This document shows positions 44,172-53,137 of a stretch of 64,000 bases of DNA, piece after piece. The stretch spans positions 372,001 to 436,000 of the forward strand of contig CAZDWJ010000001.1 of NCBI GenBank assembly GCA_964509195.1, in the 5' to 3' direction. A program made the position numbers and the translations under genes. Numbering within the stretch: position 1 is the stretch's first letter; each line of letters starts with the position of its first letter. A model generated the notes under the pieces. It ran no database searches. It saw nothing but the letters and a program-made list of their open reading frames with translations, and had not been told where the DNA came from. This DNA is from UBA4802 sp964509195 (GTDB lineage Bacteria > Spirochaetota > UBA4802 > UB4802).

Positions 44172-45011
44172 TTAATACGAATAAAAACCTCTACCGGTTT
44201 TTTTGCCTAAGTACCCGGCTTCAACATATTTTTTTAGCAGGGGACAAGGTCTGTATTTGGGATCGCCAAAACCTTCATACAGTTCCTCAATAATAGCAAG
44301 TACCACGTCAAGCCCAATCATGTCAGCTAGTTGTAATGGTCCCATTGGCAGATTTAATCCCAGCTTCATAGTTTTGTCGATAGTTTCTGCGGTAGCGGCT
44401 CCTTCATACAGGGTAAAGATTGATTCATTTATCATTGGCATGAGAATCCTGTTTAATACAAAACCAGGGTAGTCTTTTGATTCGACAGGTGTTTTCCCCA
44501 ACGATTTTACAAAGCTTTTTGCCGATTCTATGGTTTCACGCGTTGTTGCAATACCACCGACAATCTCTACAAGTCGCATTGCACGTGCAGGATTCATGAA
44601 ATGAATACCAATAATATACTCAGGGCGTTTTGTGGCTGAGGCAATGCTGGTAATAGGAAGCGAAGATGTATTGCTTGCCAGTATCGCACCGCTTTTGCAT
44701 ATGGCATCCAGTGATTTAAAGACTTCTTTTTTTAACCCAATAGACTCCGGGACACACTCAATAATAATATCTGCCTTATGCAGGTCTTTGATATTTTTAT
44801 GCAGTTTTAAACGGGATATTATCTGCCCCCGTTTTGTCTGTTCCAATCGTTTTTCCTCAACATACCTGTCAAGGCGTCCTGTAATTGTTTCATACGCGTG
44901 CTTTAATTGTGATTCATCAATATCGTGAAGAATTACGTTGTAGTTATTTTCAATTGCCAGGTGTGCAATGTCTGTTCCCATTATCCCTGCACCAACAATG
45001 CCTATTAACAT
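44172..45011 (-). CDS. 3-hydroxyacyl/3-hydroxybutyryl-CoA dehydrogenase
   Basis: A 279-residue NAD-dependent dehydrogenase of the short HBD type. The Rossmann motif is GIVGAGIMGTDIAHLA; ECVPESIGLKKEVFKSLD and LASNTSSLPITSIA follow; the catalytic His is in IGIHFMNPA. The C-terminal dimerisation part ends in KKTGRGFYSY. It interconverts acetoacetyl-CoA and 3-hydroxybutyryl-CoA in beta-oxidation or butyrate pathways. GGAGG precedes the ATG. It may share a transcript with the upstream 2-hydroxyacid dehydrogenase, 11 bases away. Confidence 0.95.
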   Translation of the reverse strand: MLIGIVGAGIMGTDIAHLAIENNYNVILHDIDESQLKHAYETITGRLDRYVEEKRLEQTKRGQIISRLKLHKNIKDLHKADIIIECVPESIGLKKEVFKSLDAICKSGAILASNTSSLPITSIASATKRPEYIIGIHFMNPARAMRLVEIVGGIATTRETIESAKSFVKSLGKTPVESKDYPGFVLNRILMPMINESIFTLYEGAATAETIDKTMKLGLNLPMGPLQLADMIGLDVVLAIIEELYEGFGDPKYRPCPLLKKYVEAGYLGKKTGRGFYSY

Positions 45012-45022
45012 ATATACCTCCG

Positions 45023-45991
45023 TTATATAGTATCGTTAACAATATTTCTTTTTTTCCCTTGCAGAAATGCTTTGATATTTTGGGCAATTTCGTCTATGAG
45101 AGCCTGTCTTGTTTCGCGAGAAGCCCAGCCAATGTGAGGGGTTATGATACAGTTTGGTGCTGTAAGAATTGGGTCATTACTATCTGGGGGTTCCTTTTCA
45201 AGCACATCTAAAGCTGCACCGGCTATCACGTTGTTGTGAAGAGCCCAGGCTAATGTAGCAGTATCAACGATTGGACCACGTGCCATATTAATGAGGTATG
45301 CACTTTTTTTCATTCTGGTAAGAAAATCTTTGTTTATCAGGTGATACGTTGAATCATTTAATGGCATGTGTATTGATATAAAATCAGACATTTTACAGAA
45401 TTCTTCTATTGGGTACCGTGGTACTGATGAATCACTGTATGCTGTATTGTCGCGTTTGAGTGCAATAACCTTCATGCCAAAGGCTTTTGCAAGCTGTGCT
45501 ACGCGTTTACCAATATCACCGTAGCCTATGATGCCAAGAACTTTGTCATTAACACACATAGTTGGCCAGTTACCCATGGTAAAAATAGGTGAACGGCTCC
45601 AGCTGCCATCATGGGTTGCTGTATTGTATTGAATTAAATTGGTTGCCAGTGCCAGAATAAAACACAGTGTAAGCTGTGCAACAGCCTCTCGTGAGTAACC
45701 AGGCACATTGGCAACTGCGATGTTTTTATTTTTTGCCGCAACTATATCAATAGTGTTATATCCTGTAGCAGCAACAGCAATAAGCTTGCAGTTATTCAAT
45801 TGAGCTATCTCATTTGAATAAAATACAACTTTATTGGTGATAATAATATCAGCATCGCTTGCTCTTTGTATAGTTTCTTCTGGCTTTGTCACAGGATAGG
45901 TAATGAAATTACCTAAAGATGCAAGTGGTGCAAAATCAATATCGCCAAAATCCACTGTTGCAGCATCCAGAAAAACAATTGTCTTGCTCAT
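45023..45991 (-). CDS. D-2-hydroxyacid dehydrogenase (glycerate dehydrogenase type)
   Basis: A 322-residue NAD-dependent enzyme. Diagnostic parts are VAVANVPGYSREAVAQLTL, the dinucleotide motif GIIGYGDIGKRVAQLAKAFG, NMARGPIVDTATLAWAL and the catalytic His in ITPHIGWAS. The closest known groups are glycerate/hydroxypyruvate reductases, interconverting D-glycerate and hydroxypyruvate. AAGGAAA precedes the ATG. It is upstream of the hydroxyacyl-CoA dehydrogenase gene on the same strand. Confidence 0.93.
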   Translation of the reverse strand: MSKTIVFLDAATVDFGDIDFAPLASLGNFITYPVTKPEETIQRASDADIIITNKVVFYSNEIAQLNNCKLIAVAATGYNTIDIVAAKNKNIAVANVPGYSREAVAQLTLCFILALATNLIQYNTATHDGSWSRSPIFTMGNWPTMCVNDKVLGIIGYGDIGKRVAQLAKAFGMKVIALKRDNTAYSDSSVPRYPIEEFCKMSDFISIHMPLNDSTYHLINKDFLTRMKKSAYLINMARGPIVDTATLAWALHNNVIAGAALDVLEKEPPDSNDPILTAPNCIITPHIGWASRETRQALIDEIAQNIKAFLQGKKRNIVNDTI

Positions 45992-46050
45992 AGCGCTATT
46001 TCCTTAAATGACATGTACTATATGATACTTAATGCCCTGTCAATTGTTTA

Positions 46051-46530
46051 TTAAAGGGTAATGTACAGTATTGTTGTTGGATTGCCATCATTGTCGATGG
46101 CTTCCTCAAGTATTGAAAACCCACGTTTGGTATAGTACTGAATAAGGTTGACGGTATCGTTTTGCCCTTCAAAAAGATATAAGGTCTTATATCCTAATTC
46201 TTTAGTTTTGGCAATAATAGCCTTTACTATCCTGTCGCCAATACCCTGGAAACGGTATTCAGGCACAATATACAGTGATGCAAGCCAGGGGTTAAGGTCC
46301 GGGCGCGACCAAAGGTCATTATTTTTAAGTGATGCCATCCCTACTGGAAGTTTTTTTTCGTTAATTGCAACCCACGCTAACGGCACAGTTGTATTGCGAG
46401 CACGTTCAACATATGATTGAACCAGTGCGGTAAAAGGTATGTCCCTTTTGCTATACCACTGGTGATATGACCAGTAAGCTAGTACAGGTGCATAGTGTGG
46501 AAAGTCTCTTAGTTCATGTATTTCTACCAC
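46051..46530 (-). CDS. GNAT family N-acetyltransferase
   Basis: A 159-residue acetyltransferase. The acetyl-CoA site is in LASLYIVPEYRFQGIGDRIV, the Q/RxxGxG loop, and the C-terminal IQYYTKRGFSILEEA is motif B. Substrate unknown. I chose GTG at 46530, eight bases after GAGG; a longer frame from a GTG at 46575 has no good site. Strikingly, both the ribosome site and GTG lie in one arm of a 17/18-bp inverted repeat, so translation may be blocked unless the hairpin is opened. It follows glpD on the same strand. Confidence 0.85.
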   Translation of the reverse strand: MVEIHELRDFPHYAPVLAYWSYHQWYSKRDIPFTALVQSYVERARNTTVPLAWVAINEKKLPVGMASLKNNDLWSRPDLNPWLASLYIVPEYRFQGIGDRIVKAIIAKTKELGYKTLYLFEGQNDTVNLIQYYTKRGFSILEEAIDNDGNPTTILYITL

Positions 46531-46582
46531 TGGTGCTACCTCTAATTCTTTGAGTATATATACCAGAGATAGCACCAGTGGT
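46526..46582 (-). repeat. Long hairpin between glpD and acetyltransferase gene
   Basis: Arms ACCACTGGTGCTACCTCT (46526-46543) and AGAGATAGCACCAGTGGT (46565-46582) pair at 17 of 18 positions with a 21-base loop. No T-run follows on the minus strand, so it is not a standard terminator. It covers the ribosome site and start of the downstream acetyltransferase gene. Confidence 0.85.
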
Positions 46583-46597
46583 TTCAGTGTGCAATAA

Positions 46598-48226
46598 TTA
46601 TTTAGGAATCTGCAACTGTTGCTTTACACTGTTCAGCTGTTTTTTTAATTCTTTCTGATCCCATTTGAGTTCTTTTGCGGCAGTTTCAGCTACAAGTGTT
46701 AACACATCATTGCCCGGATTTCCCGCTGTACAGATTCCTGTACGCCTGAAAACAATGTCAGATAAGGTGCGCGCCATTTCATGGCGAATTGCATAGATAA
46801 CTTCTGCAAGGATTTCGCCGTCATGAGTAACTATCTCTTTGTACTTTTTATTTGATTGAGCTATCTGCATTAATACATCCAGCTCTGAACCGTAATATTT
46901 TGCACACACCTCACACGTGCTTTTATTCATGGAGGAATATGCAGTGTGCACTTTTTTAAAAAAGCTCTCAAGATCTTTTATTTCACAGCCTGCCAGGTAT
47001 CGTGTATGGGTAATTGAGGGTGGAAGTTTTCGCTGTAATTTTTTCTCAACAAGCTTCATGACATTAACTGCTAGATTGCGGCTGGTTGTGTATTTGCCTC
47101 CTTCAACAGTAATGAGGCCATTTACTCCTTCTTCAGCATTATCGTATATTTCATATCGCCGTGATGATTGGTAAGTACCCTCAACCTGGTCTTCAACCAG
47201 CGGCCGCAGTCCACCGTAGGCAAATTTTATGTCTTTAAAACAAAGTTGACCATTGCCAAATGCACTGTTGACATCATCAAGAAGTTCCTGTATACTTTGC
47301 TTTGTGACCTTATACTCATCAGGATTGCCAATATATTCCTTATCAGTGGTACCAATGAGTGAAAATCCTCTCCATGGAATGAGGAAAAAATGTCTCCCCT
47401 TTCGTGGCATAAGCCCAACAGCATATTTGTTCACCAAAGGTTTGGTGATTATGTGAATTCCTTCTGAACGCCGTATCTGATGCTTTGCATTCCCATTTTC
47501 GGCTTTTTTCAGTATGATATCTGCCCACGGGCCACCACAGTTAATCACAAGTGTGCCGTTAATCGTTACTTCTCTATTTTTCAATGTATCATGTACGACA
47601 ACTCCTGAAATTGAGTTGTTTGAATATTTAAAATTCACAACCTCAGCATAATTAGCTACCTTTGCGCCATACTTCACTGCAGATTTAATAAATGCCAGTG
47701 TTAATCGCTCAGGGAATATGCTCTGGCAATCATAATACACGGTGGCAGCCGTTAATCCTTCAGGGCGGATATTTGGTTCTTGTTGCAGGGCTTTTTCTTT
47801 GCTCAAAGTATAGTGCATGGGTATTTTTTTAGCCTTATCCCAGGTAAAGCCTTTATCATATGAGAGAATATCATAAAGAATCATTCCTATTTTAAAAAGC
47901 CACCGGTTTGTTTCAATTCTGTTGTAGTTAGGGATCATAAAAGGGAAGGGATACACAAGGTTTGGCGCAATATTTTCAAGAATTCTACGCTCACGCAATG
48001 ATTCACGTACCAACCCAAATTCAAAGTAGTTCAGGTAGCGCAGACCTCCATGTATAAGTTTTGATGTTGCTGCAGACGTTGCCCAGCCAAAATCATTTTT
48101 TTCAAGCAATGCAACCTTAAGTCCCCGGGATGCAGCCTCATAGGCAACAGCAGCGCCGGTAATGCCACCGCCAATCACTATACAATCAAATTGCTCATTA
48201 ATGTTTTCTTCAATAAATCGTTTCAT
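46598..48226 (-). CDS. glpD: FAD-dependent glycerol-3-phosphate dehydrogenase
   Basis: A 542-residue flavoprotein oxidising glycerol-3-phosphate to dihydroxyacetone phosphate at the membrane. The FAD Rossmann motif is CIVIGGGITGAAVAYEAASR; ATSAATSKLIHGGLRYL is the GlpD signature; LIPWRGFSLIGTTD and LITVEGGKYTTSR are conserved. ATG at 48226 follows AAGGGG; upstream in-frame codons lie inside the regulator gene. Located four bases after the FadR-type regulator, whose control it shares. Quinone coupling is expected from the family. Confidence 0.95.
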   Translation of the reverse strand: MKRFIEENINEQFDCIVIGGGITGAAVAYEAASRGLKVALLEKNDFGWATSAATSKLIHGGLRYLNYFEFGLVRESLRERRILENIAPNLVYPFPFMIPNYNRIETNRWLFKIGMILYDILSYDKGFTWDKAKKIPMHYTLSKEKALQQEPNIRPEGLTAATVYYDCQSIFPERLTLAFIKSAVKYGAKVANYAEVVNFKYSNNSISGVVVHDTLKNREVTINGTLVINCGGPWADIILKKAENGNAKHQIRRSEGIHIITKPLVNKYAVGLMPRKGRHFFLIPWRGFSLIGTTDKEYIGNPDEYKVTKQSIQELLDDVNSAFGNGQLCFKDIKFAYGGLRPLVEDQVEGTYQSSRRYEIYDNAEEGVNGLITVEGGKYTTSRNLAVNVMKLVEKKLQRKLPPSITHTRYLAGCEIKDLESFFKKVHTAYSSMNKSTCEVCAKYYGSELDVLMQIAQSNKKYKEIVTHDGEILAEVIYAIRHEMARTLSDIVFRRTGICTAGNPGNDVLTLVAETAAKELKWDQKELKKQLNSVKQQLQIPK

Positions 48227-48230
48227 AGCA

Positions 48231-48944
48231 TTACCCCTTATCTGAATAGATTTGTGAATAGTATGAATAAATTTTCTCCTCAGTATATTCAAGGACTCTG
48301 AGAGTGATCGCATACGCCTTTTTACTATCGTGTGCTTTACATGCGTGCAGCAACTCATGGTGAAATTGTTCAGATCGCTTCTGGTTATCAGGATTTTCAA
48401 AATATAGATAGCCAAAATCCCTGAATATCTGGTTGAAAAAATTTAAAAGAAACATATACAGCATATTCCTGCTGGCTTTTGCAATAAGTTGATGGACAGC
48501 AAGGTCTTTTTCCAGAATAGGATCATTGCTCTCAACTATAGATTCAAAAACGTTAATTTCTTCTTGAGTTATATTCTTAGAAGCTATAGCAGCCATCTGT
48601 GGGACAATTACCCTGCGTATCTCAAGAAGATTTTGCAAAATTGAAAAAGGTATGATATCATTTAAATAAATCATCATCTTGAAGAGTTCAAGATTGCCGC
48701 TTGAAAGGTAGTCTTTAATGAATAATCCTTCACCATGACGTATTTCTATAAGACCCAGTATCTCAAGTTTCTTTAATGCTTCGCGTACTGTTGCCCTATT
48801 CACGTCTAAATCTGCAGCGATATCCCTTTCTGATGGCAATTTATCTCCGGGCTGCATGTGATTAATGATTCGTTTTGCAAGCAGGGAAACTATCTGCTGG
48901 TGAAGGGTGTTTTTCTGTAATTTACCCAGTGTATTTTTCTTCAT
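48231..48944 (-). CDS. FadR/GntR family transcriptional regulator (FCD domain)
   Basis: A 237-residue regulator. The winged helix has KRIINHMQPGDKLPSERDI, DVNRATVREALKKLEILGLI and IRHGEGLFI. The C-terminal helical FCD ligand domain includes ILQNLLEIRRVIVPQMAAIA and VHQLIAKASRN with the metal-binding His. It is the first gene of an operon with glpD, so glycerol-3-phosphate or a related metabolite may be the effector. An operator-like repeat lies just upstream, arguing for autoregulation. Confidence 0.92.
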   Translation of the reverse strand: MKKNTLGKLQKNTLHQQIVSLLAKRIINHMQPGDKLPSERDIAADLDVNRATVREALKKLEILGLIEIRHGEGLFIKDYLSSGNLELFKMMIYLNDIIPFSILQNLLEIRRVIVPQMAAIASKNITQEEINVFESIVESNDPILEKDLAVHQLIAKASRNMLYMFLLNFFNQIFRDFGYLYFENPDNQKRSEQFHHELLHACKAHDSKKAYAITLRVLEYTEEKIYSYYSQIYSDKG

Positions 48945-48960
48945 AACGCCACCTTTTTAA

Positions 48961-48982
48961 GTGGTTCAGTGGTTCAACCACT
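48961..48982 (-). promoter_or_regulatory. Probable operator of the FadR-type regulator
   Basis: A perfect 15-bp inverted repeat AGTGGTTCAACCACT (48968-48982) containing TGGT-N3-ACCA, close to the FadR-subfamily consensus TGGTnnnACCA. A direct copy of GTGGTTCA abuts it (48961). It lies 16-38 bases upstream of the regulator start. Confidence 0.7.
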
Positions 48983-49031
48983 ATTAATATACCATTAATT
49001 ATATGTAAATCAAAATATTTATCAAAAAATT

Positions 49032-50207
49032 TTATTTAATCTGATGGATACCGTCTTCAATGGTGCATTCGTAAATTTCGGGGTTTCTGTTTTCTTTCTT
49101 TTTAAATTTTTCGGCGATAGCTCTTTTAAAATGCTCAACAGCATATAATGCTACCATACTTATAGTACATCCACCAAATCCACCACCCATAAGCCGAGAG
49201 CCGTATACCCCATCAATTGCAGATGCCCACTCCACCATTTCGTCGATAAGCGGGATGCTCACTTCATAATATACACTCAAGCTTTCATGTGATTTATACA
49301 GTAATTCACCAGATTTTGCAAGATTATATCGCTGTATTTCCTCTGCAAACTGGTGGACTCGGTGATGTTCTGTTATCACATGGTATGCGCGTTTGTATTC
49401 TGTTTGGGGCAGTATATCCTGAATAGTAGCAAGGTCATCAACCCTGCAATCACACAGGTATTCAATAGAAAATCCGGCTTTTTTTAGCATCATAACAGCC
49501 CGTTCACAATCATGTCTCCTCTCATTGTAACCTGATTCCCTCAGGCTGTGTTTCACACCACTATTAACAAGCACAAACCTGATAGCAGCAGTATCTACTG
49601 GAATAAGTCTGCATTCTAAATTTTGTGTATTGAGCATAAGTGCATTGTCTTTTTTCCCGTTAACTATCGCCATCTGGTCCATAATGCCACATTCAACACC
49701 GGCAAAATCCCATTCAACCTTCTGCGCTTTAAGTGCAAGGTCAGAATTTTTTATTTTTTTGTTATACAGAGAATATAAAGCATATAATGTTCCGACGGTG
49801 ATAGAAGCAGAACTTGACATGCCAGCACCAACAGGCAGAGTGCTATAAAAACTAAAATTCAGTCCTAAGTCAAATTCTATTTCGCTGAGCACACATGCTC
49901 CAAAAGGATATATCCACCATTTTTGTTGTGCATGTTTTTTTGTGTGTGCCGTATGTATATTTTTAACTGCTACTTCACCTATATCCGTGTGGCTTGATGA
50001 TACGAATCTGATAATACCATCAGTGTTGTGGGATATACAGATATATATGTGTTTGTCGATAGCAGCTGGGAGAACGGTTCCACCGTTATAATCGATATGC
50101 TCGCCAATAATGTTTATTCTACCAGGGGAAGCAAAGAGTGTGTAATCGCTGGATTTTGGAAAACAGTGCCGATGATGTGCAATAACAGTATCTATTATTG
50201 AAGGCAT
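49032..50207 (-). CDS. galK: Galactokinase
   Basis: A 391-residue GHMP kinase phosphorylating galactose at C1. The galactokinase signature GRINIIGEHIDYNGG is present near the N-terminus; the ATP loop is PVGAGMSSSASITVG; the third motif is GSRLMGGGFGGCTIS. VECGIMDQM holds the catalytic Asp region. Only five bases separate it from the upstream unknown gene, so coupled expression is likely. No other Leloir gene is in the window. Confidence 0.96.
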   Translation of the reverse strand: MPSIIDTVIAHHRHCFPKSSDYTLFASPGRINIIGEHIDYNGGTVLPAAIDKHIYICISHNTDGIIRFVSSSHTDIGEVAVKNIHTAHTKKHAQQKWWIYPFGACVLSEIEFDLGLNFSFYSTLPVGAGMSSSASITVGTLYALYSLYNKKIKNSDLALKAQKVEWDFAGVECGIMDQMAIVNGKKDNALMLNTQNLECRLIPVDTAAIRFVLVNSGVKHSLRESGYNERRHDCERAVMMLKKAGFSIEYLCDCRVDDLATIQDILPQTEYKRAYHVITEHHRVHQFAEEIQRYNLAKSGELLYKSHESLSVYYEVSIPLIDEMVEWASAIDGVYGSRLMGGGFGGCTISMVALYAVEHFKRAIAEKFKKKENRNPEIYECTIEDGIHQIK

Positions 50208-50212
50208 GGCAG

Positions 50213-51094
50213 TTACTGAAATATTATTTGTGCAAGGTTAAATGCGTTTCTGGTTAATGAAATTGCTACAGGCTTGGTGGCATCAGAATGAACATATTCA
50301 ACGATACCAAAAAAAGAAAGCCATGTAATTACTGAAAAATCCAGAAGGGATATAGCAAAAAGGTCATCGGGATTTGCAATGCCGGTAAGCTCAAAATAGG
50401 TACCTGCTATTGAATCTAACCGTACTGGCTTATTTGAGGATAGGATGATATCCAGCAGAAGCTGTCGGTTATTTTTAATTTCATTTGAGATATAGCCCCC
50501 GGAAGGAAAAAGATTTTTCCAGTTACATTTATTCCAGAATGCTGTAAATAAGCGGCGATATAGTTCTATTGTAGTTGGCATTTCAACAGGATTTTGGTTT
50601 ATAATACCTGCGGCTTTTAACATTATTGCTGTTTGCTTGCAATAAATTACCAACAAGTCAGGGTCGTAGTGAGCTAAAGGACCATCCAGCAATGCATCTA
50701 CACATAAAGAATAAAAGTTTTGTGGAAATGATTTATTTTTCTCAGGGTAGAGTGAAAATCGTTGTATTGTTCCAATAAGGCAGCGTACCAAAGTCATTGC
50801 AGTGGTTGCTTCAATTGTACTGGTATATTCATCCTTTACTTCTTTTATGATAATTGAATTCTGGTAGGGTATTGTCGAATTCCACACTAATTTATAACAT
50901 GATTGAAGCACATCTTTCATAATCTTATCTTTTTTTCCTGTGGTAATGGTTGCAAAGCGTTTTTCAATTTCTCGTGCGATAAGGTCATTAGAAAGTTCAT
51001 GTTCAAGTGCATACAGTGCCAGATTATTAATTGACGATCTGAACCGATGTGATGTCACATCAGCTGAATGTTTCATTGTTTTGGCTAACTCCAT
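50213..51094 (-). CDS. Protein of unknown function upstream of galK
   Basis: A 293-residue, largely helical cytoplasmic protein with no signal peptide. Segments include RSSINNLALYALEHELSNDL, ATTAMTLVRCLIGTIQRF, LLVIYCKQTAIMLKAAG and AISLLDFSVITWLSFFGIVE. I recognise no family or catalytic motif. Its close spacing to galK suggests a role in sugar use or in control of galK, but nothing in the sequence shows which. The start at 51094 lacks a clear ribosome site; a Met six codons later is an alternative. Confidence 0.65.
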   Translation of the reverse strand: MELAKTMKHSADVTSHRFRSSINNLALYALEHELSNDLIAREIEKRFATITTGKKDKIMKDVLQSCYKLVWNSTIPYQNSIIIKEVKDEYTSTIEATTAMTLVRCLIGTIQRFSLYPEKNKSFPQNFYSLCVDALLDGPLAHYDPDLLVIYCKQTAIMLKAAGIINQNPVEMPTTIELYRRLFTAFWNKCNWKNLFPSGGYISNEIKNNRQLLLDIILSSNKPVRLDSIAGTYFELTGIANPDDLFAISLLDFSVITWLSFFGIVEYVHSDATKPVAISLTRNAFNLAQIIFQ

Positions 51095-51463
51095 TGAATA
51101 GTATACGTTGTATCTACTGGTAATTGAAAATTATTGTTATGATTAACTATGTTAGCAACTGTCGTTATGAAATTAATTGATAAACATACTATATTAAATT
51201 AATTTTTAGTCAATTAATATTTTAATAAAATAAAAAAAAGTTTACTGCTTTAAAAAATACTGTACATTTATTTGCTTTACTAATATTAATATAAACGATA
51301 CCCATTAATTACTATCGCTTCAGGTAGCAGAATGCATGGTATAAAATAATTTTTTTGAAATTGCTTGCATTAATATATAGTGTATATTTGTAATACATAT
51401 CTTAAGTAAGGTGCGTAATATATTGGTACTATTTTATAAATAGACAGTTCAAGAGGTCGTGGG
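51095..51463. other. Divergent intergenic region between the galK unit and the M28 peptidase gene
   Basis: About 370 AT-rich bases, presumably holding both divergent promoters. I could not pick a convincing -35/-10 pair. One ACTATCGC copy of the motif common in this window is at 51311. No gene, RNA or repeat is visible. Confidence 0.6.
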
Positions 51464-52387
51464 ATGTGGTTACTATCATTAATAGATGCAACACATAATG
51501 ATGTGAAAGAAATACAGGAAAATTCCAGGGGTATTCTGCATTTTCTGGCAGAAGAAGTTGGCGAACGCACGTTAAGAAAATATGATAACCTAAACCGTAC
51601 GCGGCAGTTCATTAATAATTATTTAAAGAAATATAATGACAATGTGTATGAAGAAAATTTCATTGTTAATGGCATGGAAGTTGCCAATGTCATTGCTGAA
51701 ATTCCTGGTTTTGAAAACAGTAATGAGATAATTATTGTTGGGGCACATTATGATACTATAGAAGATACCCCGGGAGCAGATGATAATGGGTCGGCTATTG
51801 CAGGATTGCTTGAACTTCACAGATTGCTATCGCATTTTACTTTCAGGAAAACATTACGCTTTGTAGCATTCACGTTAGAGGAACCGCCTTTTTTCTCTGG
51901 CCCCTTCATGGGGAGTATGGTACATGCAAAAGGGTGTAGGGAAAGAGATGAACATATTGATCTTATGATATGCCTGGAAATGATTGGCTATGCAGGGAGC
52001 AAAATTCATCAGGATTATCCATTAAGCAGTATGCAAAAGCAATACCCCCCTTATGGCAATTTTTTAGCAGTGGTTGCATTACCAAGCTATGCTCCCTATG
52101 CATATAGGTGGAAACAAGAATATAACAGGTTTGCTAAAAATAAGATTTTTGATATGATTGGGCCAGCATCCATACCTGGCATTAATTTGTCTGATCATTA
52201 CTCATTCAATAAGTTTAGTTTTCCTGCTATTATGATTACTGATACTGCTTTTTATAGAAACAAGAATTATCACACAGAAGGAGATACATTTAAAACTATT
52301 AATTTTAAATTTCTTGCAGAGGCTATCTTCAATACTTTTCTTGCAATAAAAACTTTAGCCAATGAAAGGGATATTCTCAATGGGTGA
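51464..52387 (+). CDS. M28 family zinc aminopeptidase-like protein
   Basis: A 307-residue metallopeptidase-type protein without signal peptide. Zinc ligands are visible in IIVGAHYDTIEDTPGADDNG (His and Asp) and in the later HTEGDTF. The Glu pair in FTLEEPPFFSGPFMGS corresponds to the catalytic base and ligand. M28 enzymes are aminopeptidases or related cyclases. AAGAGG is upstream of the ATG. The last eight bases overlap the next gene's start. Confidence 0.9.
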   Translation: MWLLSLIDATHNDVKEIQENSRGILHFLAEEVGERTLRKYDNLNRTRQFINNYLKKYNDNVYEENFIVNGMEVANVIAEIPGFENSNEIIIVGAHYDTIEDTPGADDNGSAIAGLLELHRLLSHFTFRKTLRFVAFTLEEPPFFSGPFMGSMVHAKGCRERDEHIDLMICLEMIGYAGSKIHQDYPLSSMQKQYPPYGNFLAVVALPSYAPYAYRWKQEYNRFAKNKIFDMIGPASIPGINLSDHYSFNKFSFPAIMITDTAFYRNKNYHTEGDTFKTINFKFLAEAIFNTFLAIKTLANERDILNG

Positions 52388-52928
52388 TTTCGTTGCGATT
52401 CCTGTTCAAGATTCACATCGTTTGGTTAATGCTGGTAACATCATCCTAGTTTCAGTGCAGTCAAAAGAAAAAAGAACGATAACAACAGTAGCATGGCATA
52501 TGCCTGTTTCAAGCCAGCCAAAGCTTTTGTCATGTGCTTTGGCAAATAAGCGCTATAGCTTAGAATTAATTAAAGAATCAAAATGTTTCTGTATAAATAT
52601 CCCTGAATTGAAGTTACTGGATGCCGTTGTGTTTTGTGGTACCTACTCCGGCAGGAAGGTTGATAAATGTAAAGAGGCAAATCTAACTGCCGTTACGTGT
52701 TCAACCATACATGGATTTTTCATTGATGAATGTGTGGCCCATATTGAATGTACATTGTATTCAATGTTTGAAGCTGGTGACCATACTATTGTGCTGGGCG
52801 AAGTTGTCAGTGCAATGGCAAAAGAATATCTCTTTACTCCGGATGGGGTTATCGATATCAATAAAGTCCAGTTAATTCATCATCTTGGTGGCACTCATTT
52901 TGGAATATTAAATTCACAGGAAAGGTAA
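52380..52928 (+). CDS. Flavin reductase family protein
   Basis: A 182-residue FMN-binding split-barrel protein. It shows the family course: VNAGNIILVSVQSKEKRTIT, TVAWHMPVSSQPKLLSCALA, RYSLELIKESKCFCINIPE and the later DHTIVLGEVVSA. It binds FMN and probably transfers electrons from NAD(P)H or rubredoxin-like donors. I chose ATG 52380, eight bases after AAAGG, over 52362. It overlaps the M28 gene by eight bases and precedes the DUF6485 gene by four, a likely three-gene unit. Confidence 0.88.
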   Translation: MGDFVAIPVQDSHRLVNAGNIILVSVQSKEKRTITTVAWHMPVSSQPKLLSCALANKRYSLELIKESKCFCINIPELKLLDAVVFCGTYSGRKVDKCKEANLTAVTCSTIHGFFIDECVAHIECTLYSMFEAGDHTIVLGEVVSAMAKEYLFTPDGVIDINKVQLIHHLGGTHFGILNSQER

Positions 52929-52932
52929 TGCC

Positions 52933-53136
52933 ATGGAATGTAAAAAAGATAAAAACCTCTCTATTTGTACATGCTCTTATGACCCCTGTTCACGGAAAGG
53001 GGTATGCTGTGATTGTATTTCATATCATTTGAAAAAACGACAGCTTCCGGGATGTGCATTTCCTAAAGATGCTGAAAAAACATACGATCGCTCGTTTGAA
53101 CATTTTGCACGATTGGTACAGGCAGGTAAAGTATAA
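52933..53136 (+). CDS. DUF6485 family small cysteine protein
   Basis: A 67-residue protein with eight cysteines: KDKNLSICTCSYDPCSRKG, VCCDCISYHLKKRQLPGCAF, then YDRSFEHFARL. This pattern is the DUF6485 family, probably metal or cluster binding, of unknown role. It directly follows the flavin reductase gene, so a redox partnership is plausible. Its stop lies one base from the converging LysM gene. Confidence 0.85.
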   Translation: MECKKDKNLSICTCSYDPCSRKGVCCDCISYHLKKRQLPGCAFPKDAEKTYDRSFEHFARLVQAGKV

Positions 53137-53137
53137 T

